A stretch of 14,090 nucleotides of DNA from DATHTK01 sp035463295. GTDB taxonomy: Bacteria; Actinomycetota; Rubrobacteria; Rubrobacterales; Rubrobacteraceae. The stretch is taken from contig DATHTK010000029.1 of assembly GCA_035463295.1 (NCBI GenBank), positions 1-14,090 of the forward strand. The letters are read 5' to 3'. The position numbers and the translations under genes were made by a program. A model generated the notes under the pieces. The model was not told the origin of the DNA. It made no database searches and worked only from the letters and a program-made list of their open reading frames with translations. Shown here in pieces: positions 11,790-14,090 of the stretch. Each line of letters begins with the position of its first letter. The stretch's first letter is position 1.

Positions 11790-13940
11790 ATGGCTGTACA
11801 GGTATCCAAAAAGACCCCGCTACGCCGGGTCCGAAATATCGGGATCATGGCTCATATCGACGCGGGGAAGACGACGACAACCGAACGTATACTGCTCTAC
11901 ACCGGGCTCACCCACAAGCTGGGCGAGGTCCACGACGGTAACGCCGTTATGGACTGGATGGCCCAGGAGCGCGAGCGCGGCATCACTATCACGTCCGCCG
12001 CAACGACCGTCTTCTGGGGCGGTATCGAAGGCTCCTCGAAGAACGGCAAGTCCTCCCCCGAGGACGCCGTTCATAGCCGTATCCCCGAACAGCACAGGAT
12101 CAACATTATAGACACGCCCGGGCACGTGGACTTTACGGTCGAGGTCGAGCGGAGTTTGCGGGTGCTCGACGGGGCGATCGCGTTGTTCGACTCGGTGGCG
12201 GGTGTGGAGCCGCAGTCGGAGACGGTCTGGCGGCAGGCGGACAAGTATGAGGTTCCGCGCATAGCGTTCGTCAACAAGATGGACCGCATCGGTGCGGACT
12301 TCTACAAGGCTGTCGAGACGATGCACGAGCGGCTCGGGGCCAACGCGGTGCCGGTGCAGCTCCCGATCGGGGCCGAGAGCGAGTTCCGCGGCATCGTGGA
12401 CCTTGTGGAGATGAAGGCGATCATCTACAACGATGACCTCGGGGCCGAGTGGGAGGAGACCGAGATCCCGGCCGAGATGCGGGAGAGGGCCGAGGAGTAT
12501 CGAGAGAAGCTGCTCGAGGCGGTCGCTGAGGGGGACGAGGACCTTATGGTCCTGTACCTGGAGGGCGAGGAGATAGACACCGACGATCTGCGCGCCGCCA
12601 TAAGGAAGGCGACGCTCGAGATCCAGATGACCCCTGTGTTCGTCGGTTCGGCGTTCAAGAACAAGGGCGTCCAGCCGCTGCTCGACGGCGTCATAGATTA
12701 CCTACCGAGCCCGCTCGACCGTCCGCCGGTCGTCGGCGTCACGCCTGACGGCGAGGAGATCTCCTTCGAGGCCGATGAGAACGGGCCGCTGGCCGCGCTC
12801 GCCTTCAAGGTTCAGTCCGACCCGCACGTTGGCAAGCTGACCTACATGCGGGTGTACTCTGGGACGCTCAAGGCCGGGTCCTACATCATGAACACGACCA
12901 AGGGCCGGCGCGAGCGCGTCGGCAGGCTCCTTCAGTTGCACGCCAACAGCCGCGAGCAGCGCGATGAGGTCTACGCCGGCGAGCTGGTGGCGGCCATCGG
13001 ACTCTCGAACACCGGCACCGGAGACACGCTGGTCTCGGCGGACGGGGGTGAGCAGGTCGTGCTGGAGGAGATGATCTTCCCCGAGCCGGTCATAGACCAG
13101 GCCATCGAGCCGAAGACCAAGGCGGACCAGGAGAAGCTGAGCGCCGCTCTGCAGCGCCTCGCCGAGGAGGACCCGACCTTCACCGTGCGCGGCGACGAGG
13201 AGACCGGGCAGACGATCATCGCCGGGATGGGCGAGCTGCACCTCGAGATCATCCTGGACAGGCTCCTGCGCGAGTTCCGGGTCGACGCGAACATCGGCAA
13301 GCCGCAGGTCGCCTACCGCGAGACTGTGCGCAAGCGGGTCGAGGGCGTCGAAGGTCGCTTCGTTCGCCAGACGGGCGGTCGCGGCCAGTACGGTCACGCG
13401 GTCGTCAACATCGAGCACAACGACGAGGGCGGCTACGAGTTCGAGAACAAGATCGTCGGCGGCGTCATACCCAGGGAGTACATCCCGAGCGTCGACAAGG
13501 GCATCCAGGACGCCCTTGACTCCGGCGTCGTGGCTGGCTTCCCGGTCGTGGACATCAGGATCGAGCTCGTCGACGGCTCGTACCACGAGGTCGACTCCTC
13601 CGAGATGGCGTTCCAGATCGCCGGCTCCATGGCGGCCAAGGAGGCCCTCAAGCGGGCCGATCCGGTTCTATTGGAACCGATAATGGACGTCGAGGTCGTC
13701 GTCCCCGAGGAGTTCATGGGCGACGTAATGGGCGACCTCTCCTCGCGGCGCGGCCAGATCCAGGGCATGGAGTCCCGTGGTGGCGGGCAGGTCATTCGCG
13801 CTATGGTGCCGCTCTCGGAGATGTTCGGGTACGCTACCACCGTGCGCTCGAAGACCCAGGGGCGGGCGACGTTCACCATGCAGTTCGATCACTACGCCGA
13901 GGTGCCCAAGAGCATCGCGGCCGAGATATCGGAAAGGTAG
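11790..13940 (+). CDS. fusA: Translation elongation factor G
   Basis: EF-G is the GTPase that drives translocation and, with RRF, ribosome recycling. The product is 716 residues. In the G domain, G1 is AHIDAGKTTTT (21-31), G2 lies in ERERGITITSAATT, G3 is DTPGH (108-112) and G4 is NKMD (162-165). Domain II follows (TYMRVYSGTL), then domains III-V including RQTGGRGQYGHAVV, EPIMDVEVVVPEE and FGYATTVRSKTQGR. An extra segment lies between switch I and G3: 25 residues (77-101) separate Trp76 from HRINIIDTPG, where from memory T. thermophilus EF-G has 2 and E. coli 9. It is in frame and acidic/polar, so an inserted surface loop is likelier than damage. ATG at 11790 has GAGG 6 nt upstream. The gene lies 11 nt after rpsG and 9 nt before tuf. 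Confidence 0.98.
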   Translation: MAVQVSKKTPLRRVRNIGIMAHIDAGKTTTTERILLYTGLTHKLGEVHDGNAVMDWMAQERERGITITSAATTVFWGGIEGSSKNGKSSPEDAVHSRIPEQHRINIIDTPGHVDFTVEVERSLRVLDGAIALFDSVAGVEPQSETVWRQADKYEVPRIAFVNKMDRIGADFYKAVETMHERLGANAVPVQLPIGAESEFRGIVDLVEMKAIIYNDDLGAEWEETEIPAEMRERAEEYREKLLEAVAEGDEDLMVLYLEGEEIDTDDLRAAIRKATLEIQMTPVFVGSAFKNKGVQPLLDGVIDYLPSPLDRPPVVGVTPDGEEISFEADENGPLAALAFKVQSDPHVGKLTYMRVYSGTLKAGSYIMNTTKGRRERVGRLLQLHANSREQRDEVYAGELVAAIGLSNTGTGDTLVSADGGEQVVLEEMIFPEPVIDQAIEPKTKADQEKLSAALQRLAEEDPTFTVRGDEETGQTIIAGMGELHLEIILDRLLREFRVDANIGKPQVAYRETVRKRVEGVEGRFVRQTGGRGQYGHAVVNIEHNDEGGYEFENKIVGGVIPREYIPSVDKGIQDALDSGVVAGFPVVDIRIELVDGSYHEVDSSEMAFQIAGSMAAKEALKRADPVLLEPIMDVEVVVPEEFMGDVMGDLSSRRGQIQGMESRGGGQVIRAMVPLSEMFGYATTVRSKTQGRATFTMQFDHYAEVPKSIAAEISER

Positions 13941-13949
13941 GAGAGAGAT

Positions 13950-14090
13950 ATGTCCAGAGGCGTCTTCGAGCGGACCAAGCCGCACCTCAACGTGGGCACC
14001 ATAGGCCACGTAGACCACGGCAAGACCACCCTTACCGCCGCCATTACCAAGGTGCTGGCCAAGGAGGTCCCCGACGATCCCGCCAACCGC
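13950..14090 (+). CDS. tuf: Translation elongation factor Tu, N-terminal part (cut by the window end)
   Basis: EF-Tu delivers aminoacyl-tRNA to the ribosomal A site. Only the first 47 codons are present, reading to the last base of the window without a stop. They show the family start FERTKPHLNVGTIGHVDHGK, with the P-loop GHVDHGKT at residues 19-26 and then LTAAITKVLA. ATG at 13950 is supported by AGGAG at 13939-13943, which overlaps the fusA stop. Position after fusA is the normal str-operon order. The truncation is due to the window limit. Whether a second tuf copy exists elsewhere cannot be seen. Confidence 0.96.
   Translation, partial: MSRGVFERTKPHLNVGTIGHVDHGKTTLTAAITKVLAKEVPDDPANR

Noticed and set aside
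12093..12300. Local shift in fusA to G-ending codons (GCG, GTG, TTG, CGG) as a sign of gene conversion
   Set aside because: The stretch encodes the most conserved part of the G domain and the shift is judged by eye; no codon statistics are available.

Overview
This window is the first half of a conserved bacterial transcription/translation supercluster, with every gene on the + strand: secE, nusG, rplK, rplA, rplJ, rplL, rpoB, rpoC, rpsL, rpsG, fusA and the first 47 codons of a tuf gene. The DNA is GC-rich. RpoC resembles actinobacterial homologues closely and lacks the large trigger-loop insertion seen in E. coli. RpoB is compact at about 1127 residues. Arg AGG and Ile ATA codons are used freely, and four essential genes start with TTG. 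Together these suggest a deep-branching actinobacterium of the Rubrobacter type. The genus is an inference from sequence style, not a database match.

Layout: bases 37-1971 hold secE-nusG-rplK-rplA, closely packed, with rplK and rplA overlapping by 8 nt. A likely promoter at the end of rplA and a 172-nt leader precede rplJ-rplL; the leader contains a large hairpin that traps the rplJ ribosome-binding region. After rplL comes a good intrinsic terminator/attenuator, then two plausible sigma-A promoters upstream of rpoB-rpoC. After rpoC there is a strong hairpin and a near-consensus promoter (TTGACA-17-TAAAAT) whose -35 box lies in the middle of a perfect 9-bp inverted repeat. This promoter drives the str operon: rpsL-rpsG-fusA-tuf.

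The genes act together. SecE is a translocon subunit, and NusG couples RNA polymerase to ribosomes or to Rho. L11, L1, L10 and L7/L12 form the L1 stalk and the GTPase-associated stalk of the 50S subunit. RpoB and RpoC form the RNA polymerase active centre. S12 and S7 sit at the decoding site and 30S head. EF-G and EF-Tu are the elongation GTPases recruited by the L7/L12 stalk.

I found no mobile element, defence system, CRISPR array, RNA gene or unknown protein. The content is core housekeeping, and I do not think a new multigene system is present. The points worth a second look are regulatory (rplJ leader architecture, the dyad on the str promoter, promoters upstream of rpoB) and protein-level (an extra loop in the EF-G G domain, and natural substitutions in the rifampicin pocket of RpoB).
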